Shown: positions 35,001 through 44,310 of the stretch, piece after piece
How the letters are laid out: the number at the start of each line of letters is the position of its first letter
Position numbering within the stretch: position 1 is the first letter of the stretch
Assembly (NCBI RefSeq): GCF_964199755.1
Contig: NC_133900.1
Coordinates: 16,259,201 to 16,323,200 of the forward strand
Direction of reading: 5' to 3'
DNA from: Larus michahellis
Taxonomy: Eukaryota; Chordata; Aves; Charadriiformes; Laridae
DNA length: 64,000 bases
Program-made: the position numbers and the translations under genes
Notes under the pieces: model-generated
What the model was told of the DNA's origin: nothing
Seen by the model: only the letters and a program-made list of their open reading frames with translations
Database searches by the model: none

Positions 35001-37633
35001 AGGATTTTTGCTGCCATTGCATTCCTGCAGCCCATCTCACCTCGGCTTTAGGATGATCGGAACAGATCAGAGGGCAGATCTTCCTTAGGCATTTCAAACT
35101 GGAAAGTTAATTTATTTGGAACTTGAGCACTGAAAAGGGGGGACACTTGGATTTGTGGTTCCAGAGGAAGATGTTTTTAATGCTTGTCCGGTTTAAAATA
35201 AAAAGCCTCTAGAATGGATTGGTGACATATTGGAAAGTTTCAACGCCTATTTCTGTTCCCTATAGCCCACAAATAATTAAAGAAAAGGTATTTGAAACTT
35301 TCTTTCAAAACTGAAAAGAATTACTTCCCTAGAACATTTTACCTGGAAATAATATACATTTATCACCAGGTACTTCTTCAGAAGTGGAAACATGGAGCAC
35401 CCGGGTGATAAACTGTTTAACACGACTGTGGAAGTGTTGCCAGCTGATGTAAGTCTCTCATTTCCAGTTGTAATACATAGTGCTATTTCATTTTAAGAAT
35501 GATGTTGACGCCCTAAAAAATATTTCTGGAGATTTTGTTGTTTTATTTTTTTACAGGAAATGCTAAGAAAAGAACTGATTGACAATGGAAGTAAATTTAA
35601 CTACCCAGCAACCAAAGACGGATATTTAAAAATAGGTAAATTGTTTATTGTCGCTTCAAAACCAGAAATTTTGTTCTTATGTATAAAATGTTTCTGCATT
35701 TGAGAATTTCATTAACTCTGTAATAAATACAACATTCCAAGGTGAACTAGGAAGGAAAAGAAACCCTTTTGCGCTACTGCATATCATAGTATATGATGTT
35801 TGACCAATTACTATCCTATTTTGTTTTAAATAATGAAGAGCCCTGCCAGCAGCGGCCAAAGCCAAGGTATCTAATTAGAAGAAAGACTAACTGAAGTCTG
35901 TGCAAGGTCTTAATAGGATAATTGATTCTGGTTTGGATTTTGCAGCCTTAGCTGAAGACAAGGATTTCTTATAAGAGCATTAACTTGTGCTCCAACCCAA
36001 AATGAAGCATCACGCCATGCACCTTCCCCCCTTTTTTGCCCCCAGCCCTCCTTCCCCTTTTCCCTTCCCCAGGGTGGTACAAGACTTCTCTTCAATGACC
36101 TGCAGGTTCTCCACACGCTTGCCAAGGCCTGGTTTCTATCATTACCTAAACTAAAACGCCACTACATGAACAAAACCAGACCATTGGGAGATCTGCTTTG
36201 CTTCCCACTTTCTTCCGTCTCTTCCACCACAGAATTGCTCTTTTCTCCCAGTGAATCACTTTCACCTCTCCAACGCTTCTTGTTTTCTTTGATTTGCATC
36301 TCTCTCCCACCTCCTCGTGGCTCTTTTACTCTAATTAGAGATCCAAACTGAAATGCTGTCAACTCACAGTTGCATATGAAAGTGGATAGGAAATAAATAT
36401 CATACATGGGATGACCATTTTTCATTTGTCTGCAGTGATTTTATGCCAGTTTAACAAGGTTAGTTAAAAAGCATTGAACTGGTGAAGAAATGTGTAGGAA
36501 TTGGTCCATGATTCCTAATACAGCTTTTTAAAAATAATCATACTTCTCTTTTAGAGAAGCTAAAAAGCTTCTAGAGAAGCTAAAGCTCTTTTAGATTATT
36601 TAACGTGACCGTGTGTGCTGTATGTATATCGTCACTGCTAACATATTTACATTTATTTTTTAACATTTGTAGCTATAGGTTCTTTATTTTCTTGTATTCT
36701 TCTCCAGGTCCTAGTTGCTGTAACTGAAGGAATGAATCCTCCTTCTTGTTTACAGTTTTATCTTTCAGTTATTGTTTGACTTTTACCAAAAGGTTATTTT
36801 TCCTTAACGTTGTATCCCTGGAGTTAATTTATAATTTGTAATTTAGAGCTTTTGCATAAGTTCACTTGGAAGCATATTTCATTCTAATATATGTTTGTAC
36901 GGGTCTCGTTTTATTTTTTTATTTAGGGGCTTTTGAAAATGGAATTGCAGAAGGCAGTATCAATCAGTCAATAGGAAAAATACAGGCTATTCGTTTATCA
37001 GTCAATTCTGATTCTCCTGTATGGGCAATGCTTAGTGAGGTAAGCATGTTAATAAAAGCATTTTAATTAAACCTTTATTCAATGAGCTTCAATTCTTCCT
37101 ACCATATAGTATTGATAATCATTAATTTTTATTTAATTTTGAATGGAATTTTGTGTGGGAAAAACTCACACAAGTGGAGAATTAATTAATTATTCAGGGG
37201 AGAAATTAAATTTATTTAATAGAAAAAGTGCTGGAAATGCTCAAATGGGATGATTCTCCAGATTTGCAGTGCTGTAAGTACAGCCACTAGAAGTTGGGTC
37301 ACGATAAACAAACCAACCAAAGGAGACAGGGAGGCTTTTCCAGCTTTTGCCAGTCACCATCTTGGATATTAATTATAATATGCAAACATTTTTCAGATTA
37401 ACATGATTTTTTTTTATTCTTCAAGTTTCTCCCAAGTTGTCTGAATGTGTGTGAACCTGTAAGTAGAAGATATTAATCAGAAGTTACTGAAGAGAATTAC
37501 TACAGCCTAAAATTATAGCTGTAGTTGGAAGGAGGGAAAAGCTAATGTCTTAGGCCATGCTTCCTACTCAGATTTTTGAAAATAATATATTTTGGTTTTT
37601 TTTCAGGTACTTATCAAGACATCTGAAAACTGA
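1944..37633 (+). CDS. MGAT4D: MGAT4D: MGAT4-family N-acetylglucosaminyltransferase-like protein, complete, 15 coding exons
   Basis: Type II Golgi membrane protein of family GT54. Fifteen exons (1944-2034, 12156-12317, 14474-14614, 15978-16111, 18297-18343, 20283-20396, 21697-21772, 27020-27131, 28061-28191, 32021-32128, 33144-33337, 35370-35448, 35557-35635, 36927-37039, 37607-37633) join in frame to 1608 nt, 535 residues plus stop, all with GT-AG borders. Visible: short cytosolic MRLR start, membrane anchor about residues 5-27, coiled-coil stem about 38-76, catalytic domain from about 100 with MGIPTVKR (136-143), an LEDD acidic motif (256-259), [14 protein letters not shown] and [18 protein letters not shown], then a C-terminal lectin-like domain from about 410 ([15 protein letters not shown]). 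Sequons at N78, N82, N93 and N454. MGAT4A/B add the beta1,4-GlcNAc branch to N-glycans; mammalian MGAT4D (GnT1IP) is instead a shorter, testis-expressed inhibitor of MGAT1. The paralogue call rests on synteny with CLGN. Whether this avian protein is catalytic is unknown. Confidence 0.9.
2035..12155 (+). other. MGAT4D: MGAT4D intron 1 (10.1 kb)
   Basis: Long first intron from GTGAGA to TTGCAG. Contents: the end of the CpG island (to about 2440), a CR1 3' fragment at 8427-8533, A/C-rich simple sequence at 6808-6850 and 11152-11212, and poly-T at 6238-6252. ORFs here are short and show no recognisable domain. Confidence 0.75.
8427..8533 (+). mobile_element. CR1 LINE, 3' terminal fragment
   Basis: About 107 bp in + orientation: GGGGCTTTGAGCAGCCTGGT, CCTGCCCATGGCAGGGGGTT, then GGTCCCTTCCAACC and an ATTCTGTGATT end, the typical avian CR1 3' terminus. 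Severely 5'-truncated. Confidence 0.9.
12156..12317 (+). CDS. MGAT4D: MGAT4D coding exon 2 (stem coiled coil)
   Basis: Follows TTGCAG and ends ACAG|GTTTGT. Encodes residues 31-84: a charged heptad-like segment ([19 protein letters not shown], then [11 protein letters not shown]) corresponding to the MGAT4A stem, ending in two adjacent N-glycosylation sequons, NLT and NHT. Phase 1 on both sides. Confidence 0.88.
14474..14614 (+). CDS. MGAT4D: MGAT4D coding exon 3
   Basis: Acceptor TTCTTGCAG, donor GGAG|GTAGGA. Encodes residues 85-131, including MYYYLPHL, which aligns with SIYYHLPHL of MGAT4A, and a further sequon NLT at residue 93. Start of the catalytic region. Confidence 0.9.
15978..16111 (+). 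CDS. MGAT4D: MGAT4D coding exon 4
   Basis: Acceptor TTTGCAG, donor GAG|GTAAGT. Encodes residues 132-176 with the family signature [11 protein letters not shown], the LINTLHSLL helix and the [10 protein letters not shown] strand, all collinear with MGAT4A. Confidence 0.92.
18297..18343 (+). CDS. MGAT4D: MGAT4D coding exon 5 (47 nt)
   Basis: A very short exon: acceptor TTTCTTTAG, donor CCAG|GTAAGT. It encodes [15 protein letters not shown], corresponding to the DYVHGVVANLEK segment of MGAT4A. It is required to keep phase between exons 4 (phase 0) and 6 (phase 2). Confidence 0.85.
20283..20396 (+). CDS. MGAT4D: MGAT4D coding exon 6
   Basis: Acceptor CTTCACAG, donor TAAG|GTAAGA. Encodes residues 192-229 ([24 protein letters not shown], then [13 protein letters not shown]), a strongly conserved GT54 block (VEVISPP.SYYPDL..LK.TFGDS in MGAT4A). 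Confidence 0.92.
21697..21772 (+). CDS. MGAT4D: MGAT4D coding exon 7
   Basis: Acceptor ATGTTTAG, donor CAG|GTATGT. Encodes residues 230-255 ([21 protein letters not shown] then TFYLQ), matching [18 protein letters not shown] of MGAT4A. It directly precedes the acidic LEDD motif at the start of exon 8. Confidence 0.92.
21773..27019 (+). other. MGAT4D: MGAT4D intron 7 (5.2 kb)
   Basis: Holds a CR1 3' end at 23317-23470, poly-T runs at 23777-23790 and 24438, and from about 25380 to 26740 a long stretch enriched in C and T on the + strand. A 147-codon ORF at 22842-23285 has no recognisable domain and is judged spurious. Confidence 0.6.
23317..23470 (+). mobile_element. CR1 LINE, 3' terminal fragment
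   Basis: About 154 bp in + orientation, beginning in the last codons of CR1 ORF2 (GCCCCATCCCTGGAAGTGTT) and ending in the canonical CCAACCTGAACCAT and a degraded CCATGATTT tail. Same subfamily look as the copies at 8427 and 30030. Confidence 0.92.
27020..27131 (+). CDS. MGAT4D: MGAT4D coding exon 8 (LEDD motif)
   Basis: Acceptor TTTCCCCACAG, donor ATTG|GTAAGT. Encodes residues 256-292, beginning with LEDD, the DxD-like metal/nucleotide-sugar site expected for a GT-A fold, and ending [13 protein letters not shown]. The acidic triad is intact, so this site does not by itself argue for loss of catalysis. Confidence 0.92.
28061..28191 (+). CDS. MGAT4D: MGAT4D coding exon 9
   Basis: Acceptor GCTTTCAG, donor GCA|GTAAGT. 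Encodes residues 293-336 with [19 protein letters not shown] and VKVCNPEKD, nearly identical to the MGAT4A segment at this place. Confidence 0.92.
28192..32020 (+). other. MGAT4D: MGAT4D intron 9 (3.8 kb)
   Basis: Contains A-rich runs (29301-29313), a (GGCA)n patch near 29459-29475 and a 0.5-kb CR1 3' end at 30030-30543. The 29430-29830 part is relatively GC-rich with an open frame but no domain I recognise. Confidence 0.55.
30030..30543 (+). mobile_element. CR1 LINE, 3' fragment with ORF2 C-terminus
   Basis: About 0.5 kb, + orientation. Translated pieces carry the CR1 ORF2 C-terminal pattern (rearranged by frame changes): [10 protein letters not shown]-like start, [28 protein letters not shown]. 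It ends with GGTTGGAACTAGATGATCTT and ATGGTTCTGTGATC. The reading frame is broken, so it is a dead copy. Confidence 0.92.
32021..32128 (+). CDS. MGAT4D: MGAT4D coding exon 10
   Basis: Acceptor TTCTTTCCAG, donor AAA|GTAAGG. Encodes residues 337-372 including [20 protein letters not shown], which matches [18 protein letters not shown] in MGAT4A. Exactly 36 codons, phase 0 on both sides. Confidence 0.9.
32455..32562 (+). mobile_element. CR1 LINE, 3' end of a different subfamily
   Basis: Contains ATGGTTTAGCGGTGGACTTG, GGTTGGACTTGATGATCC, GGTCTCTTCCAACC and ATTCTATGATTCTGT. The sequence upstream of the terminal hairpin differs from the other copies here, pointing to a separate CR1 subfamily. It lies in MGAT4D intron 10. 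Confidence 0.88.
33144..33337 (+). CDS. MGAT4D: MGAT4D coding exon 11
   Basis: Acceptor ATCCAACAG, donor AAAA|GTAAGT. Encodes residues 373-436: [21 protein letters not shown], then [20 protein letters not shown]. Spans the end of the catalytic domain and the start of the C-terminal lectin-like domain. Confidence 0.9.
35370..35448 (+). CDS. MGAT4D: MGAT4D coding exon 12 (lectin-like domain)
   Basis: Acceptor ATCACCAG, donor GAT|GTAAGT. Encodes residues 437-463 with [21 protein letters not shown], matching SGNQEHPGD...NTTVEVLP of MGAT4A, including one sequon (N454). Confidence 0.9.
35557..35635 (+). CDS. MGAT4D: MGAT4D coding exon 13
   Basis: Acceptor TTTTTTACAG, donor ATAG|GTAAAT. Encodes residues 464-489 ([11 protein letters not shown], then ATKDGYLKI). 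Separated from exon 12 by a short 108-bp intron. Confidence 0.88.
36927..37039 (+). CDS. MGAT4D: MGAT4D coding exon 14
   Basis: Acceptor TTATTTAG, donor GAG|GTAAGC. Encodes residues 490-527 ([11 protein letters not shown], then [18 protein letters not shown]), matching the last conserved strands of MGAT4A. Reading through the donor gives an alternative short tail and meets AATAAA at 37051. Confidence 0.9.
37607..37633 (+). CDS. MGAT4D: MGAT4D last coding exon (VLIKTSEN, stop)
   Basis: Acceptor TTTTTTTCAG, then eight codons and TGA. The tail corresponds to EIHIKKATN of MGAT4A and brings the total to 535 residues, the same as MGAT4A. The short exon is supported mainly by homology and phase. 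Confidence 0.82.
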   Translation, partial: VLIKTSEN

Positions 37634-38475
37634 AAAAAAAAAATACATTTTTGACATGTCACTTGTTACAGATTGTTTGAAAACAAGGCTAACAGCAACA
37701 AAAAACTGCCTGGGTAAAAAGAACAAATCCAAACCCATTTCATTCTTAATACTGTGTATTAGGAAAGAGTTGTGATAACTGTTAAATCTTTATATAAAGA
37801 ATATTAAAAGCTATAAAGAACCTCTTTATGTTATTAATTTCTATAAAATGTTCTTGAGTAAGGTGTCATATATAAAAATCTCACCTTAGCTTGGCAACAT
37901 TTAATATATATTATTATAAACAACTGATAAAGCATTACAGGCTGTCTCAGGGACTAAAGCATAAAAGCATGGTTTCACCAGAACTAAAAATATGGACATT
38001 TTTGAAAAACATAAAGGACCCAGTGTTCAACTCCACTAAGAACACTGGTCCGTTTTGGACGGAACGTAGAACTGAAGGAAAATTGTCAATATTCATTGCA
38101 AGGATTTAGAGCAGTCCACTTAACAATATGAAAATGGATCTCAAATTTAACAGAAGGAATGTGTTTCAGCATTAATGTAGCATAAGTTATGTTTAATGTT
38201 TTTTTTAATGGGAAGTGCCTACAAGCTACCATTTGAATAACTTGAAACTTAAACAGATTTTGTTCAGATGATTGTAAAACTTTTCAGTGAATTTTGCATT
38301 TAATTAAGTACGGGAAATAATAAGGGTATTATGTATAACTATATTTTTGTAGAAAGAAAATCTATTTAAATAAAGTTTTGGCTCCTGTTGATAATCAGTA
38401 TGTACTGATACTGAAATCCTGGTCACAAGGCAAAACTCAATAAAAGTTTGAAAATAAAAGGTAAGCAACAGTAGT
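37634..38475 (+). other. MGAT4D: MGAT4D 3' UTR with poly(A) signals
   Basis: AT-rich sequence after the TGA. AATAAA hexamers lie at 38369-38374, 38439-38444 and 38453-38458; the latter two are closely spaced and followed by a T-containing stretch, so cleavage near 38460-38480 is likely. No other ORF of note. The exact end is inferred. Confidence 0.55.
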
Positions 38476-41400
38476 CTCATTTGAAATGTTTTGGGGAAAT
38501 GACAATCCACCTTGGACATCCACCTGTTAATGTGCAGGATTCCTCTATCACCTCCTTAGCACTTGAAGCACAACTGCGCCCTCATTCTCCTGCACATGCA
38601 TTGCAGCTGCACAGCAGACAGCGAGAAATAAGCTGCACTGTACACTGTTGCATGGATTTGTATTAAATGGGTTACATTAATGAAGAATTGTATTCCTAAT
38701 GCAAAAGTATTTTAATTTAGAATAAGATTAAATTAATTTTCTTACATTAAAACATTTCAGAAGGGTGTTTTTTCAAAGACCACCTCTAATAATATTTTGA
38801 TCATTTACAGTATTGTTAGTATACTGTGGTGCAATATATATGTGCATGTAGATATATATACATACATATGTATGCATGTATTCCTCGGACCAAATACTGC
38901 AGCCTTCGTTAGGATAAGAGTTCAATGCAGGTTAAGAATTAATGCAGTAATCCAGAGATGCACAGAGGGACACCTTTATCCATCAGCACTTCCAGTAAAA
39001 AGAAGGGCTAAGTGAAACTGAGACCAGTGGATTGTTAAAAAGCAGTGGCTAAAACTGCAACTAGGGAAAGAGAGGAAGTAAAGTGGCTCTGCATCGAACC
39101 TACCTGGCACGAGAAGGGCAGAGCCGCCTCCCAATGACCTTGCTCAGAATCGCCTTCCAGATCATCTTTTTCTCTGCCGACGCAGGAGTCTGAGACAAAA
39201 ACTTGTACTAGGGAATAAAAAACAAATCAGATTGCATTGAGAGAGACAAAATTGAGTTCTCTGAAGTCATTCTCTCTCTTAACCTGAAGTGCTTTAGCAT
39301 CTTTGGGGAAAAACAACTTGAAATGAATAGGGCCCTCTACCCAAAAAGGCAAAGCCACAGATAACCTACAGAACAAGGGGGTTTTTTTTCCTGCAGAGCT
39401 TTAGAAATTTGTAGACGTATGAAAATGATTGAAGTGTGGGACCTCTCCTGTCGCCTTAGTGCAGTTCTTAGCATGTCATAGCTTTTAATACTGTCATTGA
39501 AATCACATCATGTCATGGGGATTATCTTCAGGATCTTGTCAAATGCTTCAGAATGGCAAGTTCTTGTAAACGTACTGCAACTGTATAGTCTGAATTGACC
39601 TCTTATAAGGCTTGTTTCACCTGCCATCAAAAGATGAAAACAGCAGAAATCAAAGTAGAGAGAGCATTTATTGTAGAACATTTTACTAATTAGGCGTGTG
39701 ATCTAGTAAAAACTTAAAATCTTGTTTTGCCATTGCTTTCACTGCAACAGAGTCCCAGGCTGGGAGCAGTGTCTGCGTTCAGGCTGCCTTACACTCACTT
39801 GTTACAGGGAAGCGTCACCATAAGGAGGACATTTCAGAACAATTATTAGTCAGTGAAAACACAGAAAATACTAAGGCAATAGATTTTGTTACCAAAACCT
39901 CTTATTTTCATAGTGAAATGAGATTTCACTCTTAAGTGTTGAAGTGTAATTTCAAAAAGCTCAGAAATTCAAAAATTTCAGAATACCTGAAATTATGTTA
40001 GGAAGTGACTGGACTTTTTGTAAATACATTTTTTTCATTCTGCACTGCCAGCTTTGTCCTTCATTCATTCTGATTCTATTTTTGCGTATTTTACATAACC
40101 ATTGCAATCGCAGAACACACTTCCCATCACTTTGACGTAAACGAGGTTTTAAATGTTGACACAGGAAATAATGAATGCTTGCATATGCACTATTAAAACT
40201 TTGCTTACTCTTGATTATTCCTGTGCTTTGCGGAGTGCAGAAGTTTCTTGCACAATCTGCAGCACCACTATAAAACTGAAGGAACCTCTTGAGAGGAACT
40301 CGGGATTTTCAGTGAAGAAGTGACAGCTGAATAGCGAGTGTTGCAGCCCCAGCAAGTTTAAGACAATGGAGTGTAACACAAATACACTTATTTACCTTTG
40401 TATGTTAACAGCAACAACCACCACTGGCAAGTGAATTAGCTGGGTTTGTTCATAACAGTCTCTGTTAGGCAAGGGGCGGTTACAGAACAGGTGCACCAGC
40501 TTCCTTTCCACCCTGCAAGCAAGTCCCTACCTGTGGTTTTCCCTTTAATAATCCTGTGTACTGAGCCTGCGTGCGCCTTCGCACACCGCAGCCCTGGGGC
40601 CAGGTTAAAGGCTGCAGAGAGGCCGCCTCATAGGAAGCTTCAGTTTAGGTAACGGGTCCAGGGGATAAGGAACATCCTCTGACTTTATGGGTGACAGGTT
40701 TTTGCAGGGTAGGCGCTGTGATTGTAACTTACAGAAACAAAGGCAGTAAGCCTAAATAAAAAAAAAAACTATGAAAGGAGTTTCAGATTCCATACAGGAT
40801 CACCAGTCTCCTTCAGTAGGGAATTTTACTTCAGTATTTTCATGTGGTTTAAAACATAATTGAGAAAATATTGACTACCTTGGGCTCATTGTACATGTAC
40901 CTAATCAGGTTAAATACCTGTGTGGGAAAAAAGCCCATTTTTCAAGCTAATTCAATATTAATGATGATTTATTCAACCCATTTTGATTTTCACTGGAGCG
41001 CAGTTATTCGTTTCTCTGAATGCTGTGTCTCCGTTCTTGTCTTAAAACCTTTGAGGGACTTTTGAAAGGGGAATGCTAACATTTGGCTTCAATACGAAAG
41101 GCAGTTATGAACTTGGCTTTACCGATTTTTTACATTGTTTTTTATTTCCATTAATTACATGGGCCCCTAATCTCATCAGTGCTGTTATGACAGCTTAATA
41201 CAAGCACACATCCACTGTAAATGCTAATGGCTGCTAAATGTACACTGAGAGGAAACTAAGCAGGAATATCTATTAAAATTAATTAGGAAACATTTAATCC
41301 AAAGTTGAAAATGTATTTGCTTATTGAATTGAAAATATCTCTCTCATTTGAGAAAGTGGATAGTGTCTCATACACATGGATCCCAATTTTCTCTAACATC

Positions 41401-43180
41401 TACTTTTTTTATTACTCATAAGACACATTTGTTACCTGTATTACTGGTTGCGCAAACTAATTGTCGTGTCTGAGAGTGTTTTGGGTTGTGTTTTCTTTGT
41501 TGTTTTTTTTTTAAACTATTATTTATTTGCATAAATGTAAGATTCCAGATAAATCTTTCATAGATGCCTTACAATGAATGGTAGTAAAATTAACAATTAA
41601 TTCTGCAGTAAGCAGAAATCTTTAATTCTCCAATTGCTTCTAAAAGGATGTATGTGCATTTCAAGCTGTGAGGATAGCTTTCATCTGTCTTTGTTTGCTC
41701 AAGAACGTGCCTTTGTTTTTTTTTAGCTAGAGATGTCTAAAGATTGAAGTTTCCAAAGGACTATGGTACCATTTCTCAAAAGCACATTAAATACGGATTT
41801 GAATTGGTGATTTTATTTCCATTAATAATGTGGACCCCTAATACTTGAAAGGCAGAATACCACAAAAATAAATATGAGCATTTGGATTTATAATTCATGT
41901 TACACATTCTAATGGTAACTCCTAAGAGTTTTGAGTCAACAAACTAATATGCAGTAGACATAAACCAAATGGAGAAATCTATAAAAATTATCTGACATTA
42001 TAAATTATTTTAGGAAGGGGGAAGCTTAACTTAACAGTGCATAGGCCATAATTGTTATGTCCAAAAGACCGTTTCCTCAACATGGTAAGAATCAAGTAAC
42101 ACAAAACAGATTCTTGTGGCCTGAGCGCTGGCTGAAAGATGCTTTGAGTGATGAGAAAAAAGTACCACTTTTTCTTATAGCTATCAACATTTCTGGTATT
42201 TCCTTCCTTCTTTTCTTTCACAGACCCACAGTTTCATAGGCAATAGAAAGAAAAGCTCTGCTTATGTGCCTTAGTAAGAATTTCTTGGGCAGTGAAATCT
42301 GCCTGCATTTGAGGGGATGGCTGGTACTGCAATGACGCATGCCCTTGGCTGCGTAGGAGCGTACCTTTCAAAAGCAGTCTTCAGTGAAGAGTTGCAGATG
42401 CATCCTTCAGAGAGATTCAACAGTAAGAACGGAAGGCAGTGGCTATAGTTGTGTGGTTCATCTCACCAATACTGGCGTGATGGTTGGTGTCCAGAATGAA
42501 CATTGAGCTTGAAATGTGGATGGCAACTCCTACAGCCTTTGGCCAGCAGGAAGTCTTTGAGACAAGTTGTCAAGTGACACAGCATCACGTGCAAACATGC
42601 CAAGCCCTGACCCAGTCCGGCAGCAGCTGGAACAACTTCTACATGCCTCGTGATCCCTCAAGGAATCGCTTTTGTCTCAGCCCTCTCCTGCATGTATCAA
42701 CTATTGGTGTCACAGATGATGTTTTTAAATGTTCATATATTGTTCAGTGCCCAGAGTGTAAAGACACAACTTGAGCTGGGCCGGGAGGCTCCACAGTGCG
42801 GTACCCTGCTGTGTTCAGCAGGCCTGGGTGCGGCCTTCAAAAAACCAGTCACGAATTAATGCTGTGGCCGCTCCCCTCAGTGACCCCCCAAATGTAGACT
42901 GGATCGCTAGACTGAGTCTCCAACTGCAACACAGGGCTTGGTTAACTTCAGCTAAATTGCTCCAATTAGCAACGGAGAAGCCAACACGTCTTTATCCATC
43001 CTGACCACTGACCGAGTGGGATGACGCCACTGCAGCTCAAGGTCCTGCTGACTGTGGCCATAATGGCAAAGTCTATCTCAAAAAACTCTATGCTGGAGCA
43101 CACACTGATGTGTGTCCAACCCAATGGCACTGGATTTCCCGTCTCTCCTGGCAACTTTTCCTCAGGGAAGGAGCACACTC
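38476..43180. other. Intergenic region between MGAT4D and CLGN
   Basis: About 4.7 kb. AT-rich for most of its length, with a (TA/CA)-rich patch at 38835-38880 and A-run at 40757. Two diverged copies of one segment lie near 41140 and 41811. From about 42300 base composition rises towards the CLGN CpG island and short open frames appear (42484-42774, 43021-43209), but none has a recognisable domain. No RNA gene seen. Confidence 0.5.
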
Positions 43181-43920
43181 AGGAGCCGCCATCCCCCAGC
43201 CCGGACTAAGCGCAGAATGGCGTCGTGGCGGCGAAGCCGAGGGGCAGCCTGGCAAGGTGCTGCCCCGCGATTGGCTCGGGCACCCGCGGGCCGAGCCGCC
43301 ATTGGCCCACGCCGGGCGGGAGGGCGCCCTCGATTGGTGGGCCTACCTGCCGGCGGCGGATCGTGGAGGTGGTGGTTCGGGCGCGGATTGGGCAGAGCCG
43401 CGCTTGCTGCGCCTGGATTGGCTGAGGCAGAGCGGCGGCACCTGCTCCTCGGCGTCCGCATCCCTGGTGTCGGCGGTGCGCATGCGCGGCCGGTGATGCC
43501 CAGGGAACGGCAGCCAGGCTCGGCTAGCGGGGATCGCGCCGCCGGTAATCTGCCCGCCGCGGGGAGGGGTGCGCTGGGGTGGGGGCCGCTCGTCGGCCGC
43601 TCTCTGCGCTGCGGTGTTTGATAACTAGGGCGGGGAGTGTATGTGGGGGAGCGGCGGCCACCCGGGCCCGCGGCGGTGGGAGGGTGCGTGGTGGTCCCCC
43701 GCAGCGCCCGTCCTGTCTCCGGCGCTCGGTGTGTGGCGGCGGGGGGAGGTCGGACCCCTCCCGGCCGGCGGCGGGGCTCCTGGGGCTGGGTTTCGGAGGG
43801 ATGAGCAGCTGGGGGGGTGGGTTGCGGGTCCGGCCCAGCCCCTGAGGGGAGACGCCGCGCCTGAGGAGAGAGCGGAGGGGAGAGCCTGAGGAGAGGAGGG
43901 CCGCCTCGCCTGAGGAACGT
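43180..43920 (+). promoter_or_regulatory. CLGN: CpG-island promoter of CLGN with five inverted CCAAT boxes
   Basis: Dense CpG block without a TATA box. Inverted CCAAT boxes (ATTGG) begin at 43270, 43301, 43333, 43387 and 43417, and a perfect NRF1 palindrome TGCGCATGCGC lies at 43477-43487. The transcription start is probably just after these. A plausible donor GCCG|GTAATC ends a noncoding exon 1 at 43544; this boundary is inferred only from the motif. Housekeeping-style elements fit a TATA-less chaperone gene. Confidence 0.65.
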
Positions 43921-44310
43921 GGCCGCCAGGACTACAGGCGGTTGTGAGGCCGGGGCAGTCAGTTGGCCCTGCGGTGGTCGTTGTGTAGGAACTCCAGGGT
44001 GCTTTTCACGGAGCTGGATGCTGTCTTTGGTCAGGTTGATGGCCACACTGCTCTGTGGGGGAGGAGTAAGGCAGCACGTGGTTATGGATGGAGGAAGGGT
44101 TTTGGGGGAAAAACACGGCTTTCCATTGCCCTGGGTGGAATTGGTATTTTGGTATAGGAAAAGCCCATGTATTGGTACTGGATGCAGGAGCTTTAGCCCC
44201 CTGAGTGAGAAAGGCTGTTAGTGGCAGTCTTACTCTCTGCTTGAGAATGCAGAACTCTGACAGTTTTATGAAAAAGGCACGGCCCTCTCTAAAGTCCAAG
44301 GAAAAGTCAG

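Noticed and set aside
43225-43421. ER stress element (CCAAT-N9-CCACG) in the CLGN promoter
   Set aside because: CCAAT boxes and a CGTGG occur, but not with nine-base spacing; the nearest pair is about 20 bp apart.
43162-44046. 294-codon minus-strand ORF over the CLGN CpG island
   Set aside because: Pro-, Arg- and Ala-rich translation with no domain; long stop-free frames are expected by chance in GC-rich islands because stop codons are AT-rich.
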